A DNA stretch of 16,372 nucleotides from Collinsella sp. (GTDB taxonomy: Bacteria > Actinomycetota > Coriobacteriia > Coriobacteriales > Coriobacteriaceae). The number at the start of each line of letters is the position of its first letter. Position 1 is the stretch's first letter. The translations under genes were made by a program, and so were the position numbers. Positions 6,812 through 14,202 of this stretch are shown piece by piece. The stretch lies in contig DXMG01000001.1 in assembly GCA_019414325.1 (NCBI GenBank), forward strand, positions 92,696 to 109,067, in the 5' to 3' direction. The notes beneath the pieces were generated by a model. That model searched no databases. It was given only the letters and a program-made list of their open reading frames with translations, and had not been told where the DNA came from.

Positions 6812-7822
6812 CTACGCTCGCAGATCCCGCACGCTCGCACGCTCGACCAACACGCCCGAGACGAGCGTACGGCTTCTGGAGCTCGGGGCTTCCAGACCTG
6901 CGACGACCTCGTTAAGCGCACGGATGCCCAGCTCGCGGTGGCGAAACTTCACCGACGTCAGAATCGAGTTGGGAATCGTCTTGTAGAGTTCGTCGTCAAA
7001 GCCGATCACGGACACGTCGTCGGGTACGCTGAGCCCTTTGTCACGTAGAGCCATCATCACGCCGTTTGCCATGCAGTCGTTAGCGGCGAGGACCGCCGTG
7101 CAATCGGGTTTATCGGCAAGCACAAGGCCCGCGGCATAGCCACTATCCGCATTCCAATCGCCTTGCAGAGGCTCGGGTGGCTCAATGCCACGCGCCTCGA
7201 GTGCCGCACGCCAACCTTTCATACGGCACTGGCTCGACAGCGACTCTTTTTTACCAGAAACGAAGTACACGTTCTTGTGACCATGATCCAAGAAGTACTC
7301 GCACGCCATGCGCGCGCCGCCCTCTTGGTCGTCACTGACAGTGGAGCAGGTAGGATGCTCCATCGGCGTGATAATCACCGTCTTGAGGTCCTTCGGTGCC
7401 TCAAACGTATCGAAATCGTCGACCATCTGGCGCAGATTGAAGATCATGCCATCGACGGGCAACTGTGACATTCTGCGTGCCGCATCGGCAAGGGTCATCT
7501 TCTCCCCCACCCGCTTTTTGATCATCGTAAGCGCAAAACCACGCTCTTCGGCGGCATCGGCGATACCGTCAATCATGTCCACGGCGCCGCCCGACAAGTG
7601 AAATAGCACCACACCGATGCACCCGTAACGGCCCAACTTGAGTGAACGCGCGGCAAAGTTCGCCCGGAACCCAAGCGCCTCCATGGCCGCATGGACCCTA
7701 TCGCGCGTCGACTCGCGCACGCTATCGGGCTCGTTGATCACGCGCGACACCGTCTTGAGAGAAACGCCCGCGGCAATCGCCACATCGTTCATCGAGACGT
7801 TTTTCTTGTCCATCGTTGCCAC
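6812..7822 (-). CDS. LacI-family transcriptional repressor (module 2)
   Basis: A LacI-family repressor paralogous to the one at 1817-2821, sharing LPVDGM, EHPTCSTV, ADSGYAAG, AANDCMANG, DVSVIGFDD and a C-terminal SVRDLR. The helix-turn-helix is VAIAAGVSLKTVSRVI. I place the start at the GTG at 7822 (336 residues) because GGAGAAG (7825-7831) is correctly spaced from it. The start then aligns with the short N-terminus of LacI-1. ATG 7813 is the main alternative; the ATG at 7900 would add a non-homologous leader. It is divergent from EIICB-2, whose promoter region carries overlapping palindromes (7961-7996) that it probably binds. The inducer is unknown. Confidence 0.92.
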   Translation of the reverse strand: MATMDKKNVSMNDVAIAAGVSLKTVSRVINEPDSVRESTRDRVHAAMEALGFRANFAARSLKLGRYGCIGVVLFHLSGGAVDMIDGIADAAEERGFALTMIKKRVGEKMTLADAARRMSQLPVDGMIFNLRQMVDDFDTFEAPKDLKTVIITPMEHPTCSTVSDDQEGGARMACEYFLDHGHKNVYFVSGKKESLSSQCRMKGWRAALEARGIEPPEPLQGDWNADSGYAAGLVLADKPDCTAVLAANDCMANGVMMALRDKGLSVPDDVSVIGFDDELYKTIPNSILTSVKFRHRELGIRALNEVVAGLEAPSSRSRTLVSGVLVERASVRDLRA

Positions 7823-7935
7823 TGCTTCTCCACTCGGTTCTCTATCGCTTGTTTTTTGCGTTCTAGCATACACTACCTGCCTGACTGATAAATCAACCAT
7901 TCACCGGACAATATCGACCGCTCGCCCGTATATCC

Positions 7936-7964
7936 TTGTTGCTCTTCCAGAAATGTCTTACGTT
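7936..7964 (+). promoter_or_regulatory. Candidate promoter for EIICB-2
   Basis: TTGTTG (7936-7941) and TACGTT (7959-7964) are separated by 17 bases. The -10 box runs into the palindromic operator starting at 7961, an arrangement that fits repression by LacI-2. Confidence 0.4.
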
Positions 7965-7996
7965 GTCATTAACGAAATGACAACGTTATCATTTCG
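7961..7996. promoter_or_regulatory. Overlapping LacI-type operators for module 2
   Basis: Three half-sites lie in a row: CGTTGTCATT (7961-7970), its exact reverse complement (7976-7985) and CGTTATCATT (7984-7993). They make two overlapping palindromes. One has 10-base perfect arms around five bases (7961-7985). The other, 7973-7996, has CGAAATGA and TCATTTCG flanking AACGTT, with 11 of 12 pairs symmetric. The second contains TGACAACGTTATCA, a textbook LacI-family shape. Confidence 0.75.
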
Positions 7997-8097
7997 CAAT
8001 GCCTTCCTTAAGCAGGAAGGCTTCCGGGCAGTCCTGACCATCCATCGACGACCAGTTCCATCCACATGCATCGCGCATCAAGTAGCAAAGGAGCTCT

Positions 8098-9876
8098 ATG
8101 GACGCCATCGTAAAGATGCTCGAGAAGCATCAACCGTTCTTTGAGAAGATCTCGAGGAACGTCTACCTCCAGGCCATCAAGGACGGATTCCTTGGGTGCA
8201 TGCCCATCGTCCTTACCTCTTCGATCTTTCTGCTGATCGCCACGCTTCCCGGCGTAGTTGGCATTACGCTGCCCCAGCCGCTCATCGACTGGTGCAACAA
8301 GCTGTATAACTTCACCATGGGCGTCATGGGCATCATGGTTGCCGGCACCACCGCCAAGAACTTTACGGCTTCCATGAACCGGCGCATGCCCGCCGGCAAA
8401 GTGCTCAACGACGGCTCCACCATGGTGGCCGCCCAGTGCAGCATGCTGCTGCTCGCAGTCACGCAGTTCACCACCAAGCTCAACGGCTCCGAACTTTCGG
8501 TCTTCGACTGCACCAGCATGGGCACGCGTGGTCTGTTCTCGGCCTATATCGCCGCGTTCATTACCGTTTGGGTCTATAAGTTCTGTGTCTCGCGCGATCT
8601 GACCATTAAGCTGCCCAAGGAGGTCCCGGGCGCCATCGCTCAGAACTTCCGCGACATCATCCCCTTTGGCGGCGCCGTCATCATCTGCGGCATCATCGAT
8701 GTCGTCGTGCGCAACCTCATGGGCGTTCCGTTCTCCGAGCTGCTTATCAAACTGCTCTCCCCGCTCTTTACCGCTGCAGAAACCTATCCTGGCCTTATCC
8801 TTATCCAGGCAGCCACCGCGTTCTTCTGGTTCATCGGCGTCCACGGCCCCTCGATCGTCCAGCCGGGCATCGACCCCATCCGTCTTGCCAACCAGGCCGA
8901 GAATCTGCAGGTTCTGCTGGCAGGCGGTCACCCCGCCCACTCCCTCACCTTTAACATGTCGCTCGTGGGTGAGTTCGGCGGCACCGGCGCCACGTTCATC
9001 GTGCCGCTTCTGCTGATTCTCTTCATGAAGTCCAAGCAGCTCAAAGCCGTCGGTAAGGCCTCGATTGTTCCTGTTGCCTTCGCCGTCAACGAACCGCTGC
9101 TCTTTGGCGCGCCGATGATCCTTAACCCCTACATGCTCATACCCTTTGTTGCCGCCGGCTGCGTCAACGTAAGTGTTGCCAAGTTCTTTATCGATAACGT
9201 GGGCATGAACGGCTTCTCCTTCGTGGTGCCTTGGGCCACCCCCGCCCCCATCGGTATCTTCATCACCACGAACTTCCAGCTTATTGCCCTGGTATTTGTC
9301 GCGATCATCATCTTGCTGGACGCCGTTATTTACCTGCCGTTCTTAAAGGCATACGATAAGCTGCTCTGCGACCAGGAGGCCGAGCGCGCCGCCGAGCTGG
9401 GTCTCGAGTCCGATGGTGCCGCTGCCATCGCCGCCAACGCCTCTGCGCCCGCTGTCGAGCAGACCGCCGCTGCCGTCGAGACGACCGTTGCCAGCGCCGA
9501 TAGCAAGCCTGTTGCCGACCAGTCCGAGCCCGCCACCGACGCATCCGCTAAGAAGGACGTCGATGGCCTGAAGGTCCTCGTCCTGTGTGCCGGCGCCGGC
9601 ACCTCTGCCATGCTTGCCAACGCCATCAAGGAAGGTGCTGCGCAGACTGGAGAGAACATCGCTTCCTCCGCAGGCGCCTATGGCCAGCACACTGCCATCA
9701 TGGATCAGTACGACGTTATCGTGCTTGCCCCGCAGGTCCGTAGCTACTACAACGACATGAAGGCCGACACCGATCGCCTGGGCATTAAGCTGCTCGCTCC
9801 GCGCGGCAAGGAATATATCGACCTCACCCGCGACCCCGCCGGCGCCATCAAGTGGCTCCGCGAGAACCTCGACTAG
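8098..9876 (+). CDS. PTS lactose/cellobiose-family EIICB permease (module 2)
   Basis: A 592-residue paralogue of EIICB-1 with the same fusion order. The EIIC membrane domain is at about 25-418, with VHGPSIVQP (His249) and NEPLLFGAP (Glu332). An Ala/Glu-rich linker spans about 422-488. The EIIB domain is at about 490-592, with Cys497 in VLVLCAGAGTSAMLANA, closer to the canonical EIIB P-loop than EIICB-1's. It would import and phosphorylate a beta-galactoside or beta-glucoside. AAAGGAG at 8087-8093 supports the start. The GH1-2 gene follows after 75 bases. No EIIA is encoded in this module, so phosphate must come from the EIIA at 1264-1602 or from elsewhere in the genome. The divergence from EIICB-1 suggests a different but related substrate or affinity. 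Confidence 0.94.
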   Translation: MDAIVKMLEKHQPFFEKISRNVYLQAIKDGFLGCMPIVLTSSIFLLIATLPGVVGITLPQPLIDWCNKLYNFTMGVMGIMVAGTTAKNFTASMNRRMPAGKVLNDGSTMVAAQCSMLLLAVTQFTTKLNGSELSVFDCTSMGTRGLFSAYIAAFITVWVYKFCVSRDLTIKLPKEVPGAIAQNFRDIIPFGGAVIICGIIDVVVRNLMGVPFSELLIKLLSPLFTAAETYPGLILIQAATAFFWFIGVHGPSIVQPGIDPIRLANQAENLQVLLAGGHPAHSLTFNMSLVGEFGGTGATFIVPLLLILFMKSKQLKAVGKASIVPVAFAVNEPLLFGAPMILNPYMLIPFVAAGCVNVSVAKFFIDNVGMNGFSFVVPWATPAPIGIFITTNFQLIALVFVAIIILLDAVIYLPFLKAYDKLLCDQEAERAAELGLESDGAAAIAANASAPAVEQTAAAVETTVASADSKPVADQSEPATDASAKKDVDGLKVLVLCAGAGTSAMLANAIKEGAAQTGENIASSAGAYGQHTAIMDQYDVIVLAPQVRSYYNDMKADTDRLGIKLLAPRGKEYIDLTRDPAGAIKWLRENLD

Positions 9877-9890
9877 TTCCTCCCTCTGTT

Positions 9891-9917
9891 GGTGCTCGGA
9901 TCCCCAGTTCGGGCACC
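9891..9917 (+). terminator. Intercistronic stem-loop between EIICB-2 and GH1-2
   Basis: GGTGCTCG (9891-9898) pairs with CGGGCACC (9910-9917), allowing one G-T pair, shortly after the EIICB-2 stop. No T run follows. Its position matches the hairpin at 4957-4988 in module 1 though the sequence differs, suggesting partial termination or mRNA protection. Confidence 0.45.
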
Positions 9918-9951
9918 TCTCCCTATTCGTACCCCACAGAAAGGATGACTC

Positions 9952-11373
9952 ATGACCAACCCCATGCAGTTCCCCGACGGTTTTGTGTTTGGCGGCGCCA
10001 CCGCCGCTTACCAAGTTGAGGGCGAGACCCGCACGCACGGCAAGGGCAAAGTGCCCTGGGACGATTTCCTGGCAGCTCAGGGTCGCTTCTCCCCCGACCC
10101 CGCAAGCGATTTCTACAATAAGTATCCAGTCGATATCGACCTGTGCCAGCGCTTTGGCATTAACGGCATTCGTGTCTCCATCGCTTGGAGCCGTATCTTC
10201 CCCAACGGCACCGGCGAGATTAACCCCGAGGGCGTCGCTTTCTATCACGAGCTTTTCGCCACCTGCAACAATGCCGGCGTTATTCCCTATGTCACGCTCG
10301 ATCACTTTGATACGCCCGAAGCCTTTTACCAGAACGGCGGCGAGGGCTTCTTGACGCGCACGACGATCGACGCCTTTGTCGAGTACGCCAAGTTCTGCTT
10401 TGCCGAGTTCACCGAGGTCAAGCACTGGTTTACCTTTAACGAGATCCCTGCAACTGCCGAGGGCAGCTTTATCGTTGGCAACTGGCCGCACGGCGAGAAG
10501 TATCGCCTGGACAAGGCCTTCCAGCTCATGCACAACATGATGGTGGCCCATGCCAAGGCTGTCGTCGCCTTCCATGAGGGCGGCTTTGAGGGCGAGATCG
10601 GCATTGTCCAGAACCTGGAGCCCAAGTATCCCCTCGACCCCAACAGCGCCGCCGACTGCGAGGCAGCTCGCATGGCCGACGTCATCAACAACCGCTGGGT
10701 GCTCGACGCCACCTTCCGCGGCCACTATGCAGCCGACACCATGGAGGCTGCGACCAAGCTGGCCCATATCGCCGGCGGCGAGCTCGACGTTCGTGACGAG
10801 GACATCGCCGCGCTGACCGCCGCGCTCCCCTACAACGATTGCCTGGGCGTCAACACCTACAAGTGTCAGTTCCTGCGCGCCGCCGAGGGCGAAAACGACA
10901 TCAACCACAATGGCACCGGCGACAAAGGCTCCTCGCGCTGGTTCCTTAAGGGCGTTGGCGAGGCATGCGTGCGCGAAGGCGTACCCACCACCGATTGGGA
11001 CTGGATCATCTATCCCGAGGGCCTGTACGACCTGCTGCTGCGTATTAAGAACGATTACCCCAACTACAAGAAGATCTACATCACCGAGAACGGCATGGGC
11101 TATAAGGACGACTTCGAGGACGGCTTTATCGACGACGCCCCTCGCATCGACTACATGCGTCAGCATCTCGCATGGATCCTCAAGGCGATTGACGGCGGCG
11201 TAAACGTCGACGGCTACTTTGTGTGGTCGCTGCAGGATCAGTTCTCCTGGACCAACGGCTACAACAAGCGCTACGGCCTGTTCTACATCGACTTTGAGAC
11301 CCAGAAGCGCTATCCCAAGGCGAGCGCGTACTGGTACAAGAACGTCGCGGAGACCGGCCTGCTCATGGCCTAA
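9952..11373 (+). CDS. GH1 6-phospho-beta-galactosidase-like enzyme (module 2)
   Basis: A 473-residue GH1 enzyme homologous to GH1-1 along its whole length, expected to cleave the 6-phosphosugar imported by EIICB-2. Motifs include VFGGATAAYQVEG, IAWSRIFPNGTGEINPEG, acid/base Glu164 (TFNEI) and nucleophile Glu379 (ITENG). Phosphate-site residues Ser432, Lys439 and Tyr441 lie in FSWTNGYNKRYG, with the LacG-type Trp433. Its C-terminus (DFETQKRYPKASAYWYK) is very close to LacG. One visible difference from GH1-1 and LacG is TLDHFDTP in place of TLHHFDTP near residue 117, beside the active site. AAAGGA at 9940-9945 is a good ribosome site for the ATG. A terminator follows at once. The 6-phospho-beta-galactosidase call is favoured; 6-phospho-beta-glucosidase activity is not excluded. 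Confidence 0.93.
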   Translation: MTNPMQFPDGFVFGGATAAYQVEGETRTHGKGKVPWDDFLAAQGRFSPDPASDFYNKYPVDIDLCQRFGINGIRVSIAWSRIFPNGTGEINPEGVAFYHELFATCNNAGVIPYVTLDHFDTPEAFYQNGGEGFLTRTTIDAFVEYAKFCFAEFTEVKHWFTFNEIPATAEGSFIVGNWPHGEKYRLDKAFQLMHNMMVAHAKAVVAFHEGGFEGEIGIVQNLEPKYPLDPNSAADCEAARMADVINNRWVLDATFRGHYAADTMEAATKLAHIAGGELDVRDEDIAALTAALPYNDCLGVNTYKCQFLRAAEGENDINHNGTGDKGSSRWFLKGVGEACVREGVPTTDWDWIIYPEGLYDLLLRIKNDYPNYKKIYITENGMGYKDDFEDGFIDDAPRIDYMRQHLAWILKAIDGGVNVDGYFVWSLQDQFSWTNGYNKRYGLFYIDFETQKRYPKASAYWYKNVAETGLLMA

Positions 11374-11395
11374 CTTTTGCCGCATACCCCCTGTC

Positions 11396-11438
11396 GGCCG
11401 CATACGAATCCCTCCACGGGTTCGTATGCGGCCTTTTT
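11396..11438 (+). terminator. Strong rho-independent terminator after GH1-2
   Basis: GGCCGCATACGAA pairs with TTCGTATGCGGCC around a short loop, and TTTTT (11434-11438) follows. It ends the EIICB-2/GH1-2 operon. Confidence 0.93.
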
Positions 11439-11465
11439 GTTTTGGCTCGGCCCGAGCAGGCCGTC

Positions 11466-11766
11466 TGTCTCGATCTGTAACATCTAGCAGGGATTTTCGG
11501 TCCCAATTGTTACAGTTTGAGATGAACGGAGGCACCCGGTTCGAAATATCTAGATCTGTAACATTTGACTCGCTTTTGGCCGTCTAGCTGTTACAGATCG
11601 AGATAAAGACGATGGCTGGGTAGACAAAATCTCGATCTGTAACACCTAGTCGAGTTTTTGGGTCCTAGCTGTTACAGATCGAGACAAACGGAATAGGCCG
11701 GGCCAAAAATCTCAATCTGTAACATCTGGTTGGCGGTTTCACCCCTACCTGTTACAGGTTGAGACA
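11466..11766. repeat. Array 2: four palindromic units with ~81-base period
   Basis: Units are at 11466-11524, 11547-11605, 11629-11686 and 11709-11766, starting 81, 82 and 80 bases apart. Arms and loops match those of array 1 (6576-6794). The third unit's outer arms pair almost perfectly (TCTCGATCTGTAACA with TGTTACAGATCGAGA). In the fourth unit, arm differences keep pairing through T-A and G-T pairs, as expected if the fold matters. The spacer before the fourth unit (GGAATAGGCCGGGCC) nearly equals the spacer before the third unit of array 1. As with array 1, it lies between a GH1 terminator and the 3' end of a convergent regulator gene. Confidence 0.9.
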
Positions 11767-11885
11767 ATTTGATAGTGGAGTCCTCATTTGCGCGTCATAT
11801 CGCGTAGCGCTGACGCGCTGATTCCCCACAATGACAGGAGGCAAAAGTCCTCCCACAGCGTTTGCTGGCAATCCTGCAGCGTTAG
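11767..11885. other. Gap between array 2 and the DeoR stop, with two hairpins
   Basis: GCGCGTCA (11790-11797) pairs perfectly with TGACGCGC (11811-11818). GGAGG (11837-11841) pairs with CCTCC (11849-11853) around CAAAAGT. Neither has a T tail on the minus strand, so they are weak terminators at best for the DeoR transcript. CAGCGTT followed by GC.AGCAA-like sequence is repeated 21 bases apart at 11856 and 11877, running to the DeoR stop codon. No gene is visible. Confidence 0.45.
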
Positions 11886-12650
11886 CTAGCAAATGACCTG
11901 CGTGTGTTCCTCGATGGCGGCGCGATTCTCGGCGGCGATGCCCGGCTCGCACACCACGGCGTCCAAGCTGTCCAGGCGGCAGAAGGTGTAGAAGTCGCGC
12001 TTGCCGATCTTGCTTGAATCGGCGATCAAGTAGCGCGAGTCTGCCTTGCTAAAGGCGAGCTGCTGGATACGGCCCTCGTCCATATTGGACGTAGACACAT
12101 CGCCATCCAGAATGCCGTTGGCGCCGATAAACGCCGCGTCGATGCCCAACGCACGCAGGGTATCCTCGGCCGTTGGTCCCACAAAAGCGGCGGTGCGGCG
12201 ACGGTACATGCCGCCCACGAGGCACAGGTCGCAGTCTTCGCGCGCCTCAAGCAAGTTAAACACCGAAAGCGAATTGGTCACGATGCGCAGGCGAAACGCC
12301 GGCAGCATCGAGGCCATCTGCTCAACCGTGGTGCCCGTACCCAAAAAGATGGTCGAGCCCTCCTCGATGAGCCCAACGGCGCGGCGCGCGATCTGCAGCT
12401 TTTCCTCGGCATGCTTGGTACGCTTTTCGCTGTGCGAATACTCGTGGCGCAACATAGCATGTGGACGGCCCTGCGCGCTACGGGCTCCACCGTGCACGCG
12501 CTCAATCTCACCTAGGCTCGCAAGCTCCTCAAGATCGCGGCGGATCGTCATATCCGAGACGCCCAGTGCGTCCGAGATCTCCTTGACCGAGACCGTGCCC
12601 TGTTCCTCGAGCAGCTGACGAACCTTATCCTGTCGCTCCGCCTTAATCAC
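11886..12650 (-). CDS. DeoR-family transcriptional regulator, LacR-like
   Basis: A 254-residue repressor with an N-terminal DeoR helix-turn-helix (about residues 5-58: VSVKEISDALGVSDMTIRRDLEEL, then GEIERVHGGA). The C-terminal sugar-phosphate sensor domain is at about 75-230, with IFLGTGTT, IVTNS, VGGMYR, FIGANG and LIADSSKIGKRDF motifs. The EYSHSEKR segment and sensor motifs resemble LacR, the tagatose-6-phosphate-responsive repressor of Gram-positive lactose operons; that assignment is by resemblance. The start is set at the GTG at 12650, because GAGGAT (12656-12661) is well placed and family members begin M-x-K-x-E-R. The ATG at 12677 has no ribosome site. It is divergent from the aldose epimerase gene across about 200 bases and probably regulates it or distant genes. 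Confidence 0.9.
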   Translation of the reverse strand: MIKAERQDKVRQLLEEQGTVSVKEISDALGVSDMTIRRDLEELASLGEIERVHGGARSAQGRPHAMLRHEYSHSEKRTKHAEEKLQIARRAVGLIEEGSTIFLGTGTTVEQMASMLPAFRLRIVTNSLSVFNLLEAREDCDLCLVGGMYRRRTAAFVGPTAEDTLRALGIDAAFIGANGILDGDVSTSNMDEGRIQQLAFSKADSRYLIADSSKIGKRDFYTFCRLDSLDAVVCEPGIAAENRAAIEEHTQVIC

Positions 12651-12702
12651 GATGAATCCTCGCCGTTCTTTGCGCACATATCATTCAAACAGTAACGAAC
12701 AA

Positions 12703-12711
12703 ATTGTATCA
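12703..12711 (-). promoter_or_regulatory. Extended -10 promoter candidate for the DeoR gene
   Basis: On the minus strand TGATACAAT (TG-n-TACAAT) fits an extended -10 about 55 bases before the GTG start. No -35 at ideal spacing is seen. Confidence 0.4.
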
Positions 12712-12773
12712 GACTCGTGCGCGTCAAAAATCAACGCCAGCACAGCTCCAATCATCACTTTTTTGAGAAAAAT

Positions 12774-12804
12774 ACCCCCTGCTTTAGTGGGGTGTAGTGA
12801 TAAT
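12774..12804 (+). promoter_or_regulatory. Small hairpin and -10-like box upstream of the epimerase
   Basis: ACCCC (12774-12778) can pair with GGGGT (12789-12793), followed by TGATAAT, whose GATAAT (12799-12804) resembles a -10 box about 50 bases before the epimerase ATG. No -35 box is convincing. The hairpin could be an operator for the divergent DeoR regulator. Confidence 0.3.
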
Positions 12805-12856
12805 CTCACCTGTTCGCGCTACAGTTTGTCGGAAATACCTCGATGTTAGGAACCAA

Positions 12857-13909
12857 ATGATCACTTCCGAGCTTTTCGGCACCGCGCCGTGCGGTACCCC
12901 CGTTCATCGTTACACCCTCAACGGGCCCGAGATCTGCGTTCGCATTATGGACTATGGCGCCACCGTGCTGGGTATCGATGTGCCCGACATTCCCGGCAAC
13001 GTGCGCGATGTGGTGCTGGGCTTCGATAAGCTCGAGGATTACTTTGACAACCCCGCCTGCTTTGGCGCGACCATCGGCCCCGTGGCAAACCGCACCGCGG
13101 GCGCCACGATCACCATCGACGGCACGGACTGGCATATGCCGGCCAACGAAGGCGTCAACAACCTGCACAGCGATCTTGAGCATGGTCTGCACAAGCGCGT
13201 ATGGGACGTTGAGCTCGACGAGACTCACAACGCCGTGCGCATGACCACCTCGCTTAAGGATGGCGAGCTGGGCCTGCCCGGCAACCGAATCTTTACGGCT
13301 GTGTTTACCGTTACGCGCACCGGAGTCTTCCGCATCGAGTATGGTTGCGAGAGCGACCGCGCCACCTACGTGTCCATGACCAACCACACGTACTTTAACC
13401 TTGCCGGCCATAACGCCGGCATGGACTGTGAGCACTTCTTTATCGCCAACGCTGCCCACTACTTGCCCATTAACGAGCAGAACATCCCCACCGGCGAAAT
13501 CGCTCCGGTCGAGGGAACACCGTTTGACTTTCGCGAGCTGCGCCCCGTCGCACCCGGCATGGAGGCCGACGACCCGCAGATTAAGCAGGCCCGTGGCTAC
13601 GATCACTGCCTGTGCATCGATGGCTATCAGTACGGCCGCAACCTGCGTCGCGCCCTACATGTCGAGGAGATGTGGACCGGTCGTGAGCTGGACTACTACA
13701 CCACCGCCCCGGGCGTGCAACTCTACACCGGCAACTGGCTGGGCGACGAGCACGCCAAGGACGATGCCAACTATGGCTGGGGCGCCGGCTTTGCCCTCGA
13801 GGCCGAGATGTACCCCGACACGCCGCACCAGCCGCTGTTCCCGCAGGGCATTGTGGGTCCGGGTCACCCCTACAGCAATATGATCGAATACCACTTTATG
13901 AGGCACTAG
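12857..13909 (+). CDS. galM: Aldose 1-epimerase (galactose mutarotase)
   Basis: A 350-residue cytoplasmic enzyme that interconverts alpha and beta anomers of galactose or glucose, linking beta-galactoside cleavage to sugar kinases. The family pattern is complete: TIGPVANRTAGA with Asn78/Arg79 in the substrate site, NNLHSD with His104, and NHTYFNLAGH with His177 as catalytic acid. It continues with YDHCLCIDGY (Asp249), APGVQLYTGNWL, and ALEAEMYPDTPHQPLFP with Glu315 as catalytic base. I use the ATG at 12857 rather than the in-frame ATG at 12797, because TAGGA (12846-12850) is correctly spaced and the family begins here. It is transcribed alone, divergently from the LacR-like regulator. Its presence supports release of galactose or glucose by the nearby hydrolases. 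Confidence 0.94.
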   Translation: MITSELFGTAPCGTPVHRYTLNGPEICVRIMDYGATVLGIDVPDIPGNVRDVVLGFDKLEDYFDNPACFGATIGPVANRTAGATITIDGTDWHMPANEGVNNLHSDLEHGLHKRVWDVELDETHNAVRMTTSLKDGELGLPGNRIFTAVFTVTRTGVFRIEYGCESDRATYVSMTNHTYFNLAGHNAGMDCEHFFIANAAHYLPINEQNIPTGEIAPVEGTPFDFRELRPVAPGMEADDPQIKQARGYDHCLCIDGYQYGRNLRRALHVEEMWTGRELDYYTTAPGVQLYTGNWLGDEHAKDDANYGWGAGFALEAEMYPDTPHQPLFPQGIVGPGHPYSNMIEYHFMRH

Positions 13910-13933
13910 GCCCACAACGCGACATCTCGCACA

Positions 13934-13969
13934 GCAACGCCCGCCGGCACCACCGCCGACGGGCGCTGC
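13934..13969 (+). terminator. Terminator-like hairpin after galM
   Basis: A 15-base stem (13934-13948 with 13955-13969) with two mismatches encloses a six-base loop, 25 bases after the galM stop. The following sequence (TTCATGCC) is poor in T, so termination may be partial or factor-dependent. Confidence 0.6.
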
Positions 13970-14016
13970 TTCATGCCTAAATCCTTCTTTTCGATGCCAC
14001 CGAATTGGTGACATAA

Positions 14017-14170
14017 CAAAACTATGCCGAATTACTACGATGAACCCACTATGTCCGACCACGCGCTGGTTTATAAAAAATTAGCAACTCGTCTACCTGC
14101 GGTTTTATTCTCTGCAAATTTGGCATGCTCGGCGATAAGCAATTCATCGTAGTAAACCGGCATAGTTTTG
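14017..14170. repeat. Large hairpin (MITE-like) repeat element, copy B
   Basis: The ends 14017-14044 and 14143-14170 form a 28-base inverted repeat with 26 matches (CAAAACTATGCCG and TTACTACGATGAA portions). The interior shares CTACCTGCGGTTTT, then TTTGGCATG, then CTCGG with the element at 950-1109 in the same order, and CGTAGTA lies at the same place in the right arm. The outer arm sequences otherwise differ, so the two copies are diverged members of one family. It lies between galM and the convergent EIIB-like gene. No coding sequence inside is credible. Confidence 0.75.
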
Positions 14171-14202
14171 GCGGACAGCGCCACACAGATCCCCTACGAA
14201 GG

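Noticed and set aside
6576..11766. CRISPR arrays
   Set aside because: The period is regular, but the repeated part is a 58-60 base self-complementary element with diverged copies, the spacers are short and partly shared, and there are no cas genes.
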